In this document: positions 34,403-43,781 of the stretch, in pieces | How the letters are laid out: every line of letters begins with the position of its first letter | How positions within the stretch are numbered: position 1 is the first letter of the stretch | NCBI RefSeq assembly: GCF_017833255.1 | Contig: NZ_JAFIBU010000001.1 | Location: 62,001-126,000, forward strand | Length of the DNA: 64,000 bases | Origin: Paenibacillus sp. PvR098 | GTDB lineage: Bacteria > Bacillota > Bacilli > Paenibacillales > NBRC-103111 | Direction: 5' to 3' | Notes under the pieces: model-generated | The model's database searches: none | What the model was told of the DNA's origin: nothing | Seen by the model: only the letters and a program-made list of their open reading frames with translations | Translations under genes and position numbers: made by a program

Positions 34403-35681
34403 CTTCTACCGCAAATTTGCCATTTATGGCGGAGGTTTTTTTTTCACCATTACCGGTATGGCGCAGCCATTCTTTACTCTGTACGCTCAGGAACTGGGGG
34501 CATCGATGGCGGCGATCGGCTTTATGGTTACGCTTCGTTCCCTGCTCCCGATATTTATTGCCATGCCGGTAGGACAATTGATCGATCTGATCGGTGCGAT
34601 CAAAATGCTGAAGATCGGAAGTGTGTTCCTGATCTTGTCCCTATTCACCAACATGATTGCAACCGATTTGTACATGCTCGCGATTTCCCAGCTCTTCATG
34701 GGAGCCAGCATTATTATTATGGCTTCCTCCCTTCAGGTGATGGTGTCCGAAGGCTCGAAGAACGAACGGAATGAAAATATCAAAAAATATTCGATGTGGA
34801 TGTCGTGCGGAGGGATGCTGGGCCCGCTGATCGGCGGAGCGCTCACCTCCTTGTTTGCGTCGAAGCTGCTTGGATATAAAGTGACCTTTGGAGCAGCGTG
34901 CGCGATTTCCGTGATGTTCCTGATTTTTTTATTGCTGATTGCCAAAGGGTACCGAAAATCCTCGGAAGGCAGCAAGCAGGCTGCCAAAGAGATGCTCAAG
35001 TTCAAAGGAATCATGGACAGTTACATGAGCGGAATTCACTTGACCAAAAGCCGGGCTGTACAGTTCGGTTTAATCGGGACCTTCCTGATCATGTATATCC
35101 AAGTGCTATTTTCGAGCTTTATGCCCATCTATTTGGACGAGAAGGGCTATACGACATTGCTGATCTCTATAATCATATCGGCTCAAAGCTTAGCTGGAAT
35201 GATGTCCAGATTTGCGCTGGGCTGGATTATGAAAAGGACCCATTTGGAACGAATCCTGCTTTTTGCCGGATTAATTGCTTCCGTTTGTCTCATCTTTACG
35301 CCGGTTGCCGTTTTGCATACGACAGGGATTATCGTTCTGGTAATGATTATGGGCAGTGCGGTAGGCATTAATCTTCCGGTGAGCATGATGATCATGGTGA
35401 ACGATACGGAGGAAGCGGATCGCGGGAAGCTCATGGGGCTGCGGCTATTAATGAACCGCTTTTCGCAAATTATCAGTCCGGCCATGTTTGGCGTGTTGGG
35501 GCAATCGCTTGGACTGACGGTAGCGTTCTATACCGGAGGTGCATTCTTAATAGCGACCATTCTTGGGTTTTCTCTATACTCCTCTGCCAAATGGGGCTTG
35601 AAGACCGAGGGAATTGATTCGGTTGAGAAGCCGCCTCCTAAATCATTTGTGGCGTCTCCATCAAAGAAGGTCTCATCCTGA
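34389..35681 (+). CDS. MFS transporter
   Basis: The 430-residue protein has about 12 membrane helices, with typical MFS loops (MPVGQLIDLIGAIKMLKIG, RFALGWIMKRTHLERIL). It may export a product or toxic intermediate of the amidase operon or import a related substrate; sequence alone does not decide. ATG 34389 lies inside the end of the fused ATPase gene and is probably translationally coupled. The C-terminal tail is hydrophilic and Lys/Ser rich. A GC-rich hairpin follows and ends the operon. Confidence 0.85.
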   Translation: MLSADFYRKFAIYGGGFFFTITGMAQPFFTLYAQELGASMAAIGFMVTLRSLLPIFIAMPVGQLIDLIGAIKMLKIGSVFLILSLFTNMIATDLYMLAISQLFMGASIIIMASSLQVMVSEGSKNERNENIKKYSMWMSCGGMLGPLIGGALTSLFASKLLGYKVTFGAACAISVMFLIFLLLIAKGYRKSSEGSKQAAKEMLKFKGIMDSYMSGIHLTKSRAVQFGLIGTFLIMYIQVLFSSFMPIYLDEKGYTTLLISIIISAQSLAGMMSRFALGWIMKRTHLERILLFAGLIASVCLIFTPVAVLHTTGIIVLVMIMGSAVGINLPVSMMIMVNDTEEADRGKLMGLRLLMNRFSQIISPAMFGVLGQSLGLTVAFYTGGAFLIATILGFSLYSSAKWGLKTEGIDSVEKPPPKSFVASPSKKVSS

Positions 35682-35691
35682 TGAACTATTT

Positions 35692-35732
35692 ACGGCTCGC
35701 GCTTGTTCCTTGTGAACAGGCGCGAGCCGTTT
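35692..35732 (+). terminator. hairpin ending the amidase/Dpp/MFS operon
   Basis: ACGGCTCGCGC and GCGCGAGCCGT form a perfect 11-bp stem; only a short TTTA follows, so it is a weak-tailed terminator. Confidence 0.7.
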
Positions 35733-35765
35733 AATGACATGAAGGGGTCTTTGGAGGAAGGAATA

Positions 35766-36767
35766 TCATTTCGTTGGTTTGCGAGCTCGTTCAACCAGGT
35801 CAGTAGCATCTCTGACCATCGTTTCCATATCTTCTGCTGCAGCACGAAGATTTACTTCTTTTCCCAATCGGAGCGAATCGTCCAGCTTTTGCAACATCGG
35901 ATCGATTTGGCGCAGGACGGGAATGAAATCAACTTTCGTATTTCGTAATGATTCATGACCCGCCAGCTGCAGCAGATGTTTTTCATGTTTTATTAATCGA
36001 TCGCGCATCTCATGAAAGATAGCTACATTTTTTTCCAGCTCCAGCGTTCTATGGCGCAAAGAGTCCAAGGTTCTGTATATTTGGGTCACTCCTTGCTTCG
36101 ACTGAATGGCATCGAATGCCGCCGATTGATTCACTTGATGAAATAAGGTTTCCGCCTGGCGCAGATGTTCCTTCAGCTCATCTAAAGGAAAGCCCGTTTT
36201 TTGGGACAACGAGTGTATCATCCCGGAAGTTGCAGCAAGCTTCTCTTCAGCTTGCCGCAGCAGTTCTCTGGCTTCTTTTTCATCTTTATTCATTCTTGAC
36301 AGATCAAAAAGAACTTGATCTACGCGATGCGACAATTCATTCGTTTCTTGCTGCAAATTTTTGGCCTGCATCAGAGGAGCCGCAAGGGAGAAAAAGGCTG
36401 CTTTCTGAGCTTGAAGCTGCTTTCGCAGCTGCTCTGATTTTTCGTGTAATGAAAAAACAGTCTGCTCCACTCCTTTCAGCCGTTGATAAGTCTCACCCAT
36501 AGCTAATCCCATCTCTACATCTTTAAAAGTGTCGGAGACAATGATCGCATTCAATTGGGAGGCGGCCTCCCGATGCTGGTTTTCTGCCCGCTTCAGCCAT
36601 TGTGTCGTAATCTTGCGTTTTACGACCAGTACCCCTAAGATCAATAGAAAAATGAAGACAGCTGTGGCGAGCAATATCTCCATAAAGTTAGATAAGATAT
36701 ACGAAATCAGAACAGGAATGAGCGCGGCTATGGCCGTCACCAGTACTGATTCGATCAACTCTTCCAC
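35766..36767 (-). CDS. membrane-anchored coiled-coil protein, unknown function
   Basis: The 333-residue product has two N-terminal membrane segments (about residues 8-32 and 35-52) followed by about 280 residues of mostly charged, heptad-like helix (LRKQLQAQKAAFFSL, LRQAEEKLAATSGMIHSL, LEKNVAIFHEMRDRLIKHEKHL). It lacks cysteine and any enzyme motif that I recognise. The layout is that of a membrane-tethered structural or chemoreceptor-like helix bundle. The start is GTG 36767 after AAGGAGG. A zinc-ribbon gene lies 61 bases upstream on the same strand and may be in the same transcript. Confidence 0.7.
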   Translation of the reverse strand: MEELIESVLVTAIAALIPVLISYILSNFMEILLATAVFIFLLILGVLVVKRKITTQWLKRAENQHREAASQLNAIIVSDTFKDVEMGLAMGETYQRLKGVEQTVFSLHEKSEQLRKQLQAQKAAFFSLAAPLMQAKNLQQETNELSHRVDQVLFDLSRMNKDEKEARELLRQAEEKLAATSGMIHSLSQKTGFPLDELKEHLRQAETLFHQVNQSAAFDAIQSKQGVTQIYRTLDSLRHRTLELEKNVAIFHEMRDRLIKHEKHLLQLAGHESLRNTKVDFIPVLRQIDPMLQKLDDSLRLGKEVNLRAAAEDMETMVRDATDLVERARKPTK

Positions 36768-36828
36768 ACAGATTAGCCTCCTTGTACAAGAGTTAGGAAG
36801 TTATGCTTATGCCCAGCGGATAAAACGA

Positions 36829-37161
36829 TCAATCGAATAGATCACCGAAAATGTCCATGACACTTTTTTTCTTCTTGTACTTCGGGTTATAGTGTCTGTT
36901 GTAATCCTCGGGATAAGGACGCCTTTGATCGTGTTCTTTGTTGTATCTTTTATCGTATTCATCCTCTTTGGACGTACGGCGTGTTTCGTGTCCCTCGTAC
37001 CATTGGTTGAAGGGTTCCCGCACTTCTCGAACGCCTTGCATCAGTTTATCGAGTTCCCCCCTGTCGAGCCAAACTCCTTTGCAGGATGGACATATGTCAA
37101 TCATTATCTGTTCCTTCTCTACCTCACGCATTTTTACACCGTCGCACACTGGGCAATTCAT
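36829..37161 (-). CDS. zinc-ribbon (TFIIB-type) protein
   Basis: The 110-residue protein has an N-terminal zinc ribbon, CPVCDGVKM ... CPSCKGVWLDRGELDKLM, the typical zf-TFIIB arrangement of small bacterial proteins. The rest is highly charged and rich in Tyr, Arg, Lys, Asp and Glu (EDYNRHYNPKYKKKK), probably unstructured, ending MDIFGDLFD. Function is unknown. Start ATG 37161 follows AGGAGGTCGGATGTACTT with slightly long spacing. It probably forms an operon with the coiled-coil protein downstream. Confidence 0.8.
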   Translation of the reverse strand: MNCPVCDGVKMREVEKEQIMIDICPSCKGVWLDRGELDKLMQGVREVREPFNQWYEGHETRRTSKEDEYDKRYNKEHDQRRPYPEDYNRHYNPKYKKKKSVMDIFGDLFD

Positions 37162-37834
37162 AAGTACATCCGACCTCCTTATTATTATGTAATAGCAGTT
37201 TCATTCACTTTTTGAGAGGTTTTCCATACCAATTTTAACATGATAAGGGAAGCCGCGCAAAAAGTTGGACATGAATTCGAGTTGACAAGTAATATTAGTA
37301 AAACGTATTCATGGTTAATCGGTGATATCCGATAAAAGATGGATGCAGCGCTAAATTATAGGTAACGGGGCGTTATCCGAATGGCCAACATAAGAGAAAT
37401 CGCCCGATTGGCTAATGTATCGCAAGGCACCTTTCGGTCCGGAGTTATACGTTGGAGACATTGCTAAAAATCCGGTTACAAAGTAGAAAGAGTTTCTGGT
37501 CGACCATCCATGAAAGGCCTCGTTAAGAGGTTTTTTTATTTTATTCGCTAATAAACTAAATTCGCGCTGTGATAACCCTTTTTTATCACTGTTGGATTAG
37601 CTTTCTGATATAATAATCGTGAAAACATGGGTCAACTGTTAAACTTCCCCTCTTTTCTTGTATTTTTCATACCAACAACAGATGATCCTTCGACGGACGG
37701 GGAATATGAATCGCCTGATGCCAACTGTTGATTCCCACTATATCAATACCGTACCTCACTGGTTTAAAGTGCAGCTTTTGATCTGCATGTTAAATGATAA
37801 CTGTAATGCAATTAGCATGATAAGGTGGTCAGAA
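37162..37834. other. 673-bp intergenic region with a regulator remnant
   Basis: Apart from the LacI-type fragment at 37381-37467, the stretch has only short open frames. A short stem CCTC-GTTA-AGAGG with a T run near 37517-37537 may be a relic terminator, and TATAAT near 37607 is a possible -10 element for the DASS transporter gene. An upstream in-frame extension of the transporter gene (from 37658) looks like leader sequence, not coding. Confidence 0.4.
37381..37467 (+). pseudogene. LacI-family regulator, helix-turn-helix fragment
   Basis: ATG 37381 opens MANIREIARLANVSQGTF, a clear match to the first helix and turn of LacI/GalR regulators (consensus IKDIAKLAGVSxxTVS). After 18 residues the match ends and a stop comes at codon 29; the hinge and sugar-binding domain are missing. 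It is therefore a small remnant, not a working repressor. Confidence 0.6.
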
Positions 37835-39235
37835 ATGGTGAAGCAAGTGGCTGTATGGGGTTGTTTATTGTTTGTGCTGTTGTCTCCTATGATACCGCAA
37901 TCCTCGGAGATGGGCAGCGAAGGCTGGAGCGCTCTAGCTATACTGTCCTTGGCGATCGTCCTTTGGTTGACCAATGTCATACCGGCCTCTGTTACCAGCA
38001 TGATGGTCGTGGTCCTTGTCTCGCTGCTCGGCATTCTGCCGTTCGAACAAGCTGCTCAAGCGCTGGGCAAAGAAGAAATATGGCTGATTTTATCCATGCT
38101 CATGATGGGAGTGGCGGTAGAAAAGTATTCTTTGGACAAGCGGCTTGCTTATAATATGCTCCTGTTTGCGGGGGGCAGCGTTAAATACATTGTCATGTAC
38201 TTGATTGTGATCGCATTTTTACTCACCTTTTTCATGCCGAACGCATTGGGGCGGTTAACCGTGCTTCTACCGGTAAGTATAGGGCTGATTGAAACGATGA
38301 AAGCCCAAGGCGGTGCCAATTTCTCCAAACTCATCATTCTGACGGTCACTTTCGTACCTTATGTGAGCACTATTAGTCTGCTTACGGGAGCGGGGGGCTC
38401 CATTTATGCGGTAGGCCTATTCGACTCCATGCTGGGGCATCAATGGACTTATGTAGACTGGATGCTTCTGATGATGCCGATTACCCTTGTGGTTCTTGCG
38501 GCTTTTTGGGTGCTGCTCCTCTACTTATTTCCGCCGGAGACGGCTGTATTGACCGGGGGAGAGCAATTTTTTAAGCAAGAAAGAGATAAGCTTGGCCCTG
38601 TGACCGTGGCTGAAAAGAAATTGATTGCGCTTTATCTGCTCCTAACGCTTCTATGGATGACCAGCAGTCTGCACCATCTTCCGATTGCGCTTACAGGAGT
38701 GCTAGTAGTCACGCTGCTGTTCATACCCGGAATCCAGTTGCTAAGCTGGAAAGAAGCGATGAGTAAAGTGGATTGGGGGGTTCCGCTGCTGTTTGCTGCG
38801 GGCTTCGCCTTGGCGGACGCCCTCAATGAAAGCGGTGTGGTGAGGTGGGCTTCGGGGATGGCTACCAGCCTGCTGACCGATCTTCCCGCCGCTATTCTCG
38901 CCATGGCTATGATGTCGGCTTTCATCCTTATCCGAATCGGATTTACAAATTACACGGCCATGGTTGCTTCTTTACTTCCGGTGGCTCTGACGTTCGCTGC
39001 GGGAAGCACCCTGAATCCTCTCTGGCTTGGTATGCTGTGCGTAGTAGCCAGCAGTATCGGTTATTTTATCCCGACCCAATCCGCAGGCAGTATGACGACA
39101 TTCGCGATGGGTTATTATTCGGGAAGGGATTATCTTGTGATTGGCAGTTTGATCACCCTGTTCATGTTCTTGACTACCCTGGTGGCGGCCTTCTTATATT
39201 GGCCGTTGCTCGGCCTGAGCGTACATCCAGGATAA
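37835..39235 (+). CDS. DASS/SLC13-type anion:sodium symporter
   Basis: The 466-residue membrane protein has about 11-12 helices and features of the divalent anion:Na+ symporter family: LTNVIPASVTSM near the N-terminus, a hairpin region with SLLTGAGGSIYAVGL and a C-terminal hairpin helix with GYFIPTQSAGSMT. Members import dicarboxylates, citrate or sulfate. I place the start at ATG 37835, nine bases after AAGGTGG; the longer frame from 37658 adds a region with no hydrophobic start. It stands alone. Confidence 0.8.
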   Translation: MVKQVAVWGCLLFVLLSPMIPQSSEMGSEGWSALAILSLAIVLWLTNVIPASVTSMMVVVLVSLLGILPFEQAAQALGKEEIWLILSMLMMGVAVEKYSLDKRLAYNMLLFAGGSVKYIVMYLIVIAFLLTFFMPNALGRLTVLLPVSIGLIETMKAQGGANFSKLIILTVTFVPYVSTISLLTGAGGSIYAVGLFDSMLGHQWTYVDWMLLMMPITLVVLAAFWVLLLYLFPPETAVLTGGEQFFKQERDKLGPVTVAEKKLIALYLLLTLLWMTSSLHHLPIALTGVLVVTLLFIPGIQLLSWKEAMSKVDWGVPLLFAAGFALADALNESGVVRWASGMATSLLTDLPAAILAMAMMSAFILIRIGFTNYTAMVASLLPVALTFAAGSTLNPLWLGMLCVVASSIGYFIPTQSAGSMTTFAMGYYSGRDYLVIGSLITLFMFLTTLVAAFLYWPLLGLSVHPG

Positions 39236-39311
39236 ATGAGATTGCTTAACATTTTTTGTTAAGTTACAATTAATGGGGTAATTCTTAATTAATGAGGAGG
39301 CTATCTGCCCT

Positions 39312-39785
39312 ATGAGTTTGGCACTTCACACTGAAAAAGTCGTTCGTCAAATCACCATCGCAAAAATCGAAGCCATCAGCGAAGAATTTTTTGATGTCCA
39401 ACCGCCGCAATTCAACAACACCATTAGATGGAATTTAGGACACATCGTTTCAGCTACCGACGGATTGATTTTTCAAAGAATTTCACAAACGTCACATCTG
39501 CCTGAAGGTTTTGCGGATTTGTTCAGAGGCGGTACCAAACCAGCGGATTGGACTACAACGCCTCCGACGAAAGCAGAATTGATCGAATTATTAAAATCAC
39601 AAGTACATATTCTTGAAGAAACATTTGCAAATAGACTGGGTGAAAAATTACCCGAACCGCTTCAAATCCGTGATTTATCTTTCTCAACGGTGGAAGAAGT
39701 CATTAATTTTGCGTCCATGCACGAAACCATGCACAGCACCATCGTTTCAGACATGCTTAAGATCATTCAGCACCAGAGTAAATAA
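39312..39785 (+). CDS. DinB-like (DinB_2) protein
   Basis: The 157-residue protein is a four-helix bundle of the DinB/YfiT type, with the metal-binding histidines suggested by NTIRWNLGHIVSATDG and by MHETMHSTIVSDML near the C-terminus. Some members act as thiol transferases (bacillithiol-linked), others are uncharacterised stress proteins. Start ATG 39312 follows ATGAGGAGG. No partner gene is evident. Confidence 0.82.
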   Translation: MSLALHTEKVVRQITIAKIEAISEEFFDVQPPQFNNTIRWNLGHIVSATDGLIFQRISQTSHLPEGFADLFRGGTKPADWTTTPPTKAELIELLKSQVHILEETFANRLGEKLPEPLQIRDLSFSTVEEVINFASMHETMHSTIVSDMLKIIQHQSK

Positions 39786-39870
39786 CACGATCTGCCAATG
39801 GGAATAGTATGTCTCGATATAGATAAAATAAAAGTGTATCGACAACTTATTCTACGGCGGTGAATAGATT

Positions 39871-40035
39871 ATGGGGAACCCCCCCAGACGAGGACACGTT
39901 GAATTCAGATCAACTCCGGCTAAGCTTGTGGCGGATATGCCTGAAGACGAAAACATGCGGGAGCAGCTTGACGAAATGAAAGAGAACGACAATTATCAAG
40001 GCTCTTGCGGTATTATTAGTAACAAGAAAAAATGA
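39871..40035 (+). CDS. small hypothetical protein (54 aa)
   Basis: A 54-residue frame opens at ATG 39871 behind GGCGGTGA and closes at TGA 40035. The product is hydrophilic and charged (MPEDENMREQLDEMKEND) with one cysteine near the C-terminus (YQGSCGIIS) and a KKK tail. It has no signal peptide. It lies directly before a bidirectional terminator, as expected of a short gene. I do not recognise a family. Confidence 0.5.
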   Translation: MGNPPRRGHVEFRSTPAKLVADMPEDENMREQLDEMKENDNYQGSCGIISNKKK

Positions 40036-40052
40036 TGCATAAGGCACATAAT

Positions 40053-40106
40053 AAACAAGAAGGCTGCAGCCGTACTTGCAAAAGTCGGTTAGCAGCCTTC
40101 TTGTTT
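40053..40106. terminator. bidirectional terminator between convergent genes
   Basis: AAACAAGAAGGCTGC and GCAGCCTTCTTGTTT form a perfect 15-bp stem; T-rich sequence follows on the plus side. On the minus strand it lies just after the stop of the iron alcohol dehydrogenase. Confidence 0.85.
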
Positions 40107-40110
40107 TGTT

Positions 40111-41274
40111 TTATAACGACATATGATATATCTTCAGAACATCTTCACGGCCGAGCGTTTTGAAGTTGCCGAAGGCTCCTCTTGCCATGGCTTTATCCGC
40201 CATCAGTTCCAGCTTCTCAGCATGGATGTCATAGTCCGCAAGCCGGCTCGGAGCACCGATGGAAGACCAGAAGGAACGCAGCGCCCGAATTCCCTCCAAA
40301 GCGGTTTCGCGGTCTGTCTTGCCTGTAGGATCGATCTCGAATACATTCACGGCGAATTGTTTGAACCGGGCAACGCCTTCATCCAAGACATGCTCCATCC
40401 AATTCGGGAAAAGGATAGCTAATCCCCCGCCGTGCGGAATATCGTATACCGCGCTTACGGCATGCTCAATGTTATGGGTAGCCCAGTCGCCGCGGATCCC
40501 CATAGCGAGGGTACCATTTAAGGCCATAGTACCGCTGTACAGAATGGTTTCGCGATACTCGTATTGCTGCGGATGTTCCAACAGTTTGGAGGCTGTTGCG
40601 ATTACGGTTCTTAGAATAGTCTCACAAAAGCCGTCCTGGACCGGGGAATTTCCTGTATGGTTGAAATACTGCTCTAAAACATGCGACATAATGTCGACGA
40701 TGCCGTATATCGTTTGGTCTTTCGGTACTGTATAAGTGAACTCAGGATTGAGAATAGAGAATTTAGGGAACACAAGGGGACTGCTCCAACCGTATTTTTC
40801 CTGAGTCTCCCAGTTGGTGATGACGGAGCCGGAATTCATCTCCGAGCCGGTAGCCGCGAGTGTAAGTACCGTACCAAAAGGCATGGCTTCTTCAGCCGTA
40901 GCCTTGCGTGTGATAATATCCCATACGCTGCCATCATACCTTGCTCCGATAGCGATAGCTTTGGCGCAGTCGATCACACTGCCTCCGCCAACGGCAAGAA
41001 TGAAATCGATGCCTTCTTTTCTGCAAATATCAATTCCTCTCTGTACTGTGGTCAAACGGGGATTCGGTTCGACACCGCTCAGTTCATGAACCTCGGCATC
41101 AATTCCGTGTAACTGACGGATAACCGCATCGTAGACCCCATTTTTCTTTATGCTGCCTCCACCATACACAAGAAGAATGTTTCTGCCGAACGGCGGAATT
41201 TGTGTACTGAGATGCTCAAGCGTATCTTTTCCGAAAAAAAGTCGGGTCGGGTTATAAAACATAAACGTATCCAT
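40111..41274 (-). CDS. iron-containing alcohol dehydrogenase, YqhD/BdhA type
   Basis: The 387-residue protein matches the NADPH-dependent butanol/aldehyde reductase group: [11 protein letters not shown] at the start, [29 protein letters not shown] for the cofactor, and metal-binding [11 protein letters not shown] and NIEHAVSA plus [10 protein letters not shown]. It reduces short aldehydes in the cytoplasm. I place the start at ATG 41274, after TTGGAGGAAGCC; a TTG-type start five codons earlier would fall in that ribosome binding site. Single gene. Confidence 0.88.
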   Translation of the reverse strand: MDTFMFYNPTRLFFGKDTLEHLSTQIPPFGRNILLVYGGGSIKKNGVYDAVIRQLHGIDAEVHELSGVEPNPRLTTVQRGIDICRKEGIDFILAVGGGSVIDCAKAIAIGARYDGSVWDIITRKATAEEAMPFGTVLTLAATGSEMNSGSVITNWETQEKYGWSSPLVFPKFSILNPEFTYTVPKDQTIYGIVDIMSHVLEQYFNHTGNSPVQDGFCETILRTVIATASKLLEHPQQYEYRETILYSGTMALNGTLAMGIRGDWATHNIEHAVSAVYDIPHGGGLAILFPNWMEHVLDEGVARFKQFAVNVFEIDPTGKTDRETALEGIRALRSFWSSIGAPSRLADYDIHAEKLELMADKAMARGAFGNFKTLGREDVLKIYHMSL

Positions 41275-41468
41275 ATAGGCTTCCTCCAATGTGGTTAATT
41301 ATGTATCTGTAAACAGAGGGGGCTCAATGTTTATCTGTACCTTTTTTATTATAACAAATGACTCGAATGGAACCAAAAATTAGTAAAAGACCAAGCCGAA
41401 AACGTGTAAAGTATGCTATACTAATCCATGGCATTTACAATATATTTATGATACAAAGTGGGGAGACC

Positions 41469-43574
41469 ATGGGAGAACTGCAACTTTCGCTTCGTCGTTA
41501 TGGGCTGACAACGGTACGCCGCCTGCCCCTGCTATTATGGTCTCTTTGGATTGTTTTTTTAGTAGAGTTACTGAGCCGGGGTCAATGGTTAGATACCTTT
41601 GGATGGACATTCGAAGCGATCCCGGAACTGATACTAAACACCCTGGTAGTCTTGGGCTTATTGCTGCTTTTGACGGCATTCACGGGCAGTGTTCGTCTTT
41701 CGTTCTGGCTCGTAGCCGCAGTGTGTATAACTTTCGGACTGATTAGCGGCATTAAACTGGAAATATTAGGGGTCCCTTTCTTGCCATGGGATCTTCTGCT
41801 AACCAGCGAAACGAAAGATATGACACCGTACCTCCGTGGTTTATTAAGTTTTACGGTTATTTCGGGTTTCGTTCTTTTCGTGGCGATCAGTATTTTGTTG
41901 CTTTACAAGGTTGCAAGGAACGACCTTCAGTTGGGCTTGAGGCACCGGATAGGGATGGGGCTGGTGTCCGCATTGTTATTGATATCTATATACAATGACG
42001 GTGCATTCTCGTTAAAGAAGCTGGCAAACATCGATAATATTGCATGGGACCAAACCATAAATGTAAAGACCAACGGTTTTTTATTGTCGACCGTTATGAA
42101 TATCAAGTTTCTTTATTTGCAAGAACCGAAGGGCTACGATGAGCAATCGATTCGAGCAATGGCATCGGGTGCCTCTCCCGCCGTAGCGGAAGCAGACGAG
42201 GTCAAGCCTAATATTATTGTTGTCTTGAGCGAATCGTTCTGGGATGCGACTCAGGTCGAGGGTTTGAAGTTCAGTAAAGATCCTCTGCCGTTCTACCATT
42301 CGTTAGTGGAAAAGTACACGAGTGGTACGATGCTTTCCCCGCAATTCGGAGGCGGAACGGCCAATGTAGAATTTGAAGTATTAACTGGAAACTCGATGCG
42401 TTTTTTGCCGCAGGGCTCGATTCCTTATAACCAATATATCCATAAACAAACCGATTCGCTAGCCAGCATCCTGAAGCGCCAAGGGTATGAGACAACAGCG
42501 ATCAATCCGTTTCACAGCTGGTTTTATAATAGTAAAAGCGTTTATGAGCATTTTGGTTTTTCCAAGTATATCTCGCAGGAATTTTTCGAACCGGATTACG
42601 AGGGACCGTATATAGCTGATCGTGCTGTGGCCAAGTATATTATTCAAGCGAGTGAAGAAACCGCCGGACCCGATTTTATTTTTGCCAATACAATGGAGAA
42701 CCACTACCATTACTATCCTGGTAAGTTTAAGGAAAATACGATTGAGGTGTCCGGAGTTTCCGATGAGTCCAAAGGGCTCTTTGAAACGTATGCGCAAGGG
42801 CTTTTGGGTGCGGACGATATGCTGAAACGTTTGGTGACGCACTATGAACAAAAGGGAGAACCAACCATTATCGTATTCTTCGGAGATCATCTTCCAAGCC
42901 TCGGGGAAAACTACAAAGCCTATAAGGATTGTGGCTATTTGCAGGAGAACGATCCTAATTTTCTTGACAAAATGTATCGCGTACCGGTCCTTGTATGGAA
43001 TAATTATTTGCCTGAGCAGAAAGAAAGCCTGAATATGAGTCCTTCGTTTCTTGGACCGTACGTGTTAAAGCTGGCGCAAAGAACCGGTACTTATTACACG
43101 GATTATTTGTATGAATTCGCACAGCACACTCCTGTGATCCCGCCGAAACATTATTATCAACAAATGGGAATAAACGAGGACATACTAAAGGGATATGAGA
43201 AGCTGCAGTACGATATCCTTTTTGGAAAGCAGTACGGGTATGCTGATTGGAATGACACTATTCAAGATCCCGCTTTTGTTTTGGGTTTTGGAGCTCTGCA
43301 TATTGATAACGTCCACATAGAACAATCCGGCGAAGAACAGGTTGTACGTATTACCGGTAAGGATCTTCCTCACAGCAGTATCGTTTATATTAACGACGAA
43401 CCGGTGAAGACTCAATGGACCGATAACAATGAATTGACAGCTATTGTCGAGCCGGAGACGGCGGGCGCATTTCCGTGGAAGATGGAAATCGTGGTTGAGG
43501 ATTCAAAGGGCCATGTCGTGGTAAAATCGAATCCGTATATACAAAATCCATTGACAGCCACAGATTATCATTAG
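41469..43574 (+). CDS. LTA synthase-like sulfatase-family membrane protein
   Basis: The protein of about 701 residues has five N-terminal membrane helices (residues 15-180) and an extracellular alkaline-phosphatase/sulfatase domain: IIVVLSESFWDAT (metal Glu), QFGGGTANVEFEVLTG with the Thr nucleophile, and FFGDHLPSLG (metal Asp-His). The lipoteichoic acid synthase family transfers glycerol phosphate from phosphatidylglycerol. A C-terminal part of about 90 residues (VVRITGKDLPHSSIVYINDEPV) looks like an extra Ig/IPT-type beta domain not found in standard LtaS. Start ATG 41469 follows TGGGGAGACC; an in-frame ATG at 41358 is less well placed. Confidence 0.85.
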   Translation: MGELQLSLRRYGLTTVRRLPLLLWSLWIVFLVELLSRGQWLDTFGWTFEAIPELILNTLVVLGLLLLLTAFTGSVRLSFWLVAAVCITFGLISGIKLEILGVPFLPWDLLLTSETKDMTPYLRGLLSFTVISGFVLFVAISILLLYKVARNDLQLGLRHRIGMGLVSALLLISIYNDGAFSLKKLANIDNIAWDQTINVKTNGFLLSTVMNIKFLYLQEPKGYDEQSIRAMASGASPAVAEADEVKPNIIVVLSESFWDATQVEGLKFSKDPLPFYHSLVEKYTSGTMLSPQFGGGTANVEFEVLTGNSMRFLPQGSIPYNQYIHKQTDSLASILKRQGYETTAINPFHSWFYNSKSVYEHFGFSKYISQEFFEPDYEGPYIADRAVAKYIIQASEETAGPDFIFANTMENHYHYYPGKFKENTIEVSGVSDESKGLFETYAQGLLGADDMLKRLVTHYEQKGEPTIIVFFGDHLPSLGENYKAYKDCGYLQENDPNFLDKMYRVPVLVWNNYLPEQKESLNMSPSFLGPYVLKLAQRTGTYYTDYLYEFAQHTPVIPPKHYYQQMGINEDILKGYEKLQYDILFGKQYGYADWNDTIQDPAFVLGFGALHIDNVHIEQSGEEQVVRITGKDLPHSSIVYINDEPVKTQWTDNNELTAIVEPETAGAFPWKMEIVVEDSKGHVVVKSNPYIQNPLTATDYH

Positions 43575-43578
43575 AAGC

Positions 43579-43728
43579 CATGCATACCGTCCTGGCGTCG
43601 ATCAAGGCTTGCATTATTATCTGGATCGGGCACCAACGCTCGCCGAGCTGCACGGCGAGCGTTGGTACCCGAGTTGGGACGAACAAAGCTGGAAGAGGGC
43701 GGTCCTTTCCACACTAAAGGACATCTGA
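43579..43728 (+). pseudogene. C-terminal remnant of an unidentified protein
   Basis: An open stretch of 49 codons reads like coding sequence (HAYRPGVDQGLHYYLDRAP, then HGERWYPSWDEQSWKRAVL) but has no start codon of its own, beginning right after the LTA-synthase-like stop. It ends 53 bases before the broken glycerol-1-phosphate dehydrogenase. It may be the tail of a neighbouring sugar-metabolism gene. Family not recognised. Confidence 0.35.
43633..43665. other. perfect 13-bp hairpin
   Basis: CCAACGCTCGCCG and CGGCGAGCGTTGG pair exactly around AGCTGCA. No T run follows. It lies inside the apparent coding remnant at 43579-43728. Confidence 0.6.
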
Positions 43729-43781
43729 AATCTTATGCGGAATGGCTTATGAGTACAAGGGATTGAAGAGGAGAGGTACCC

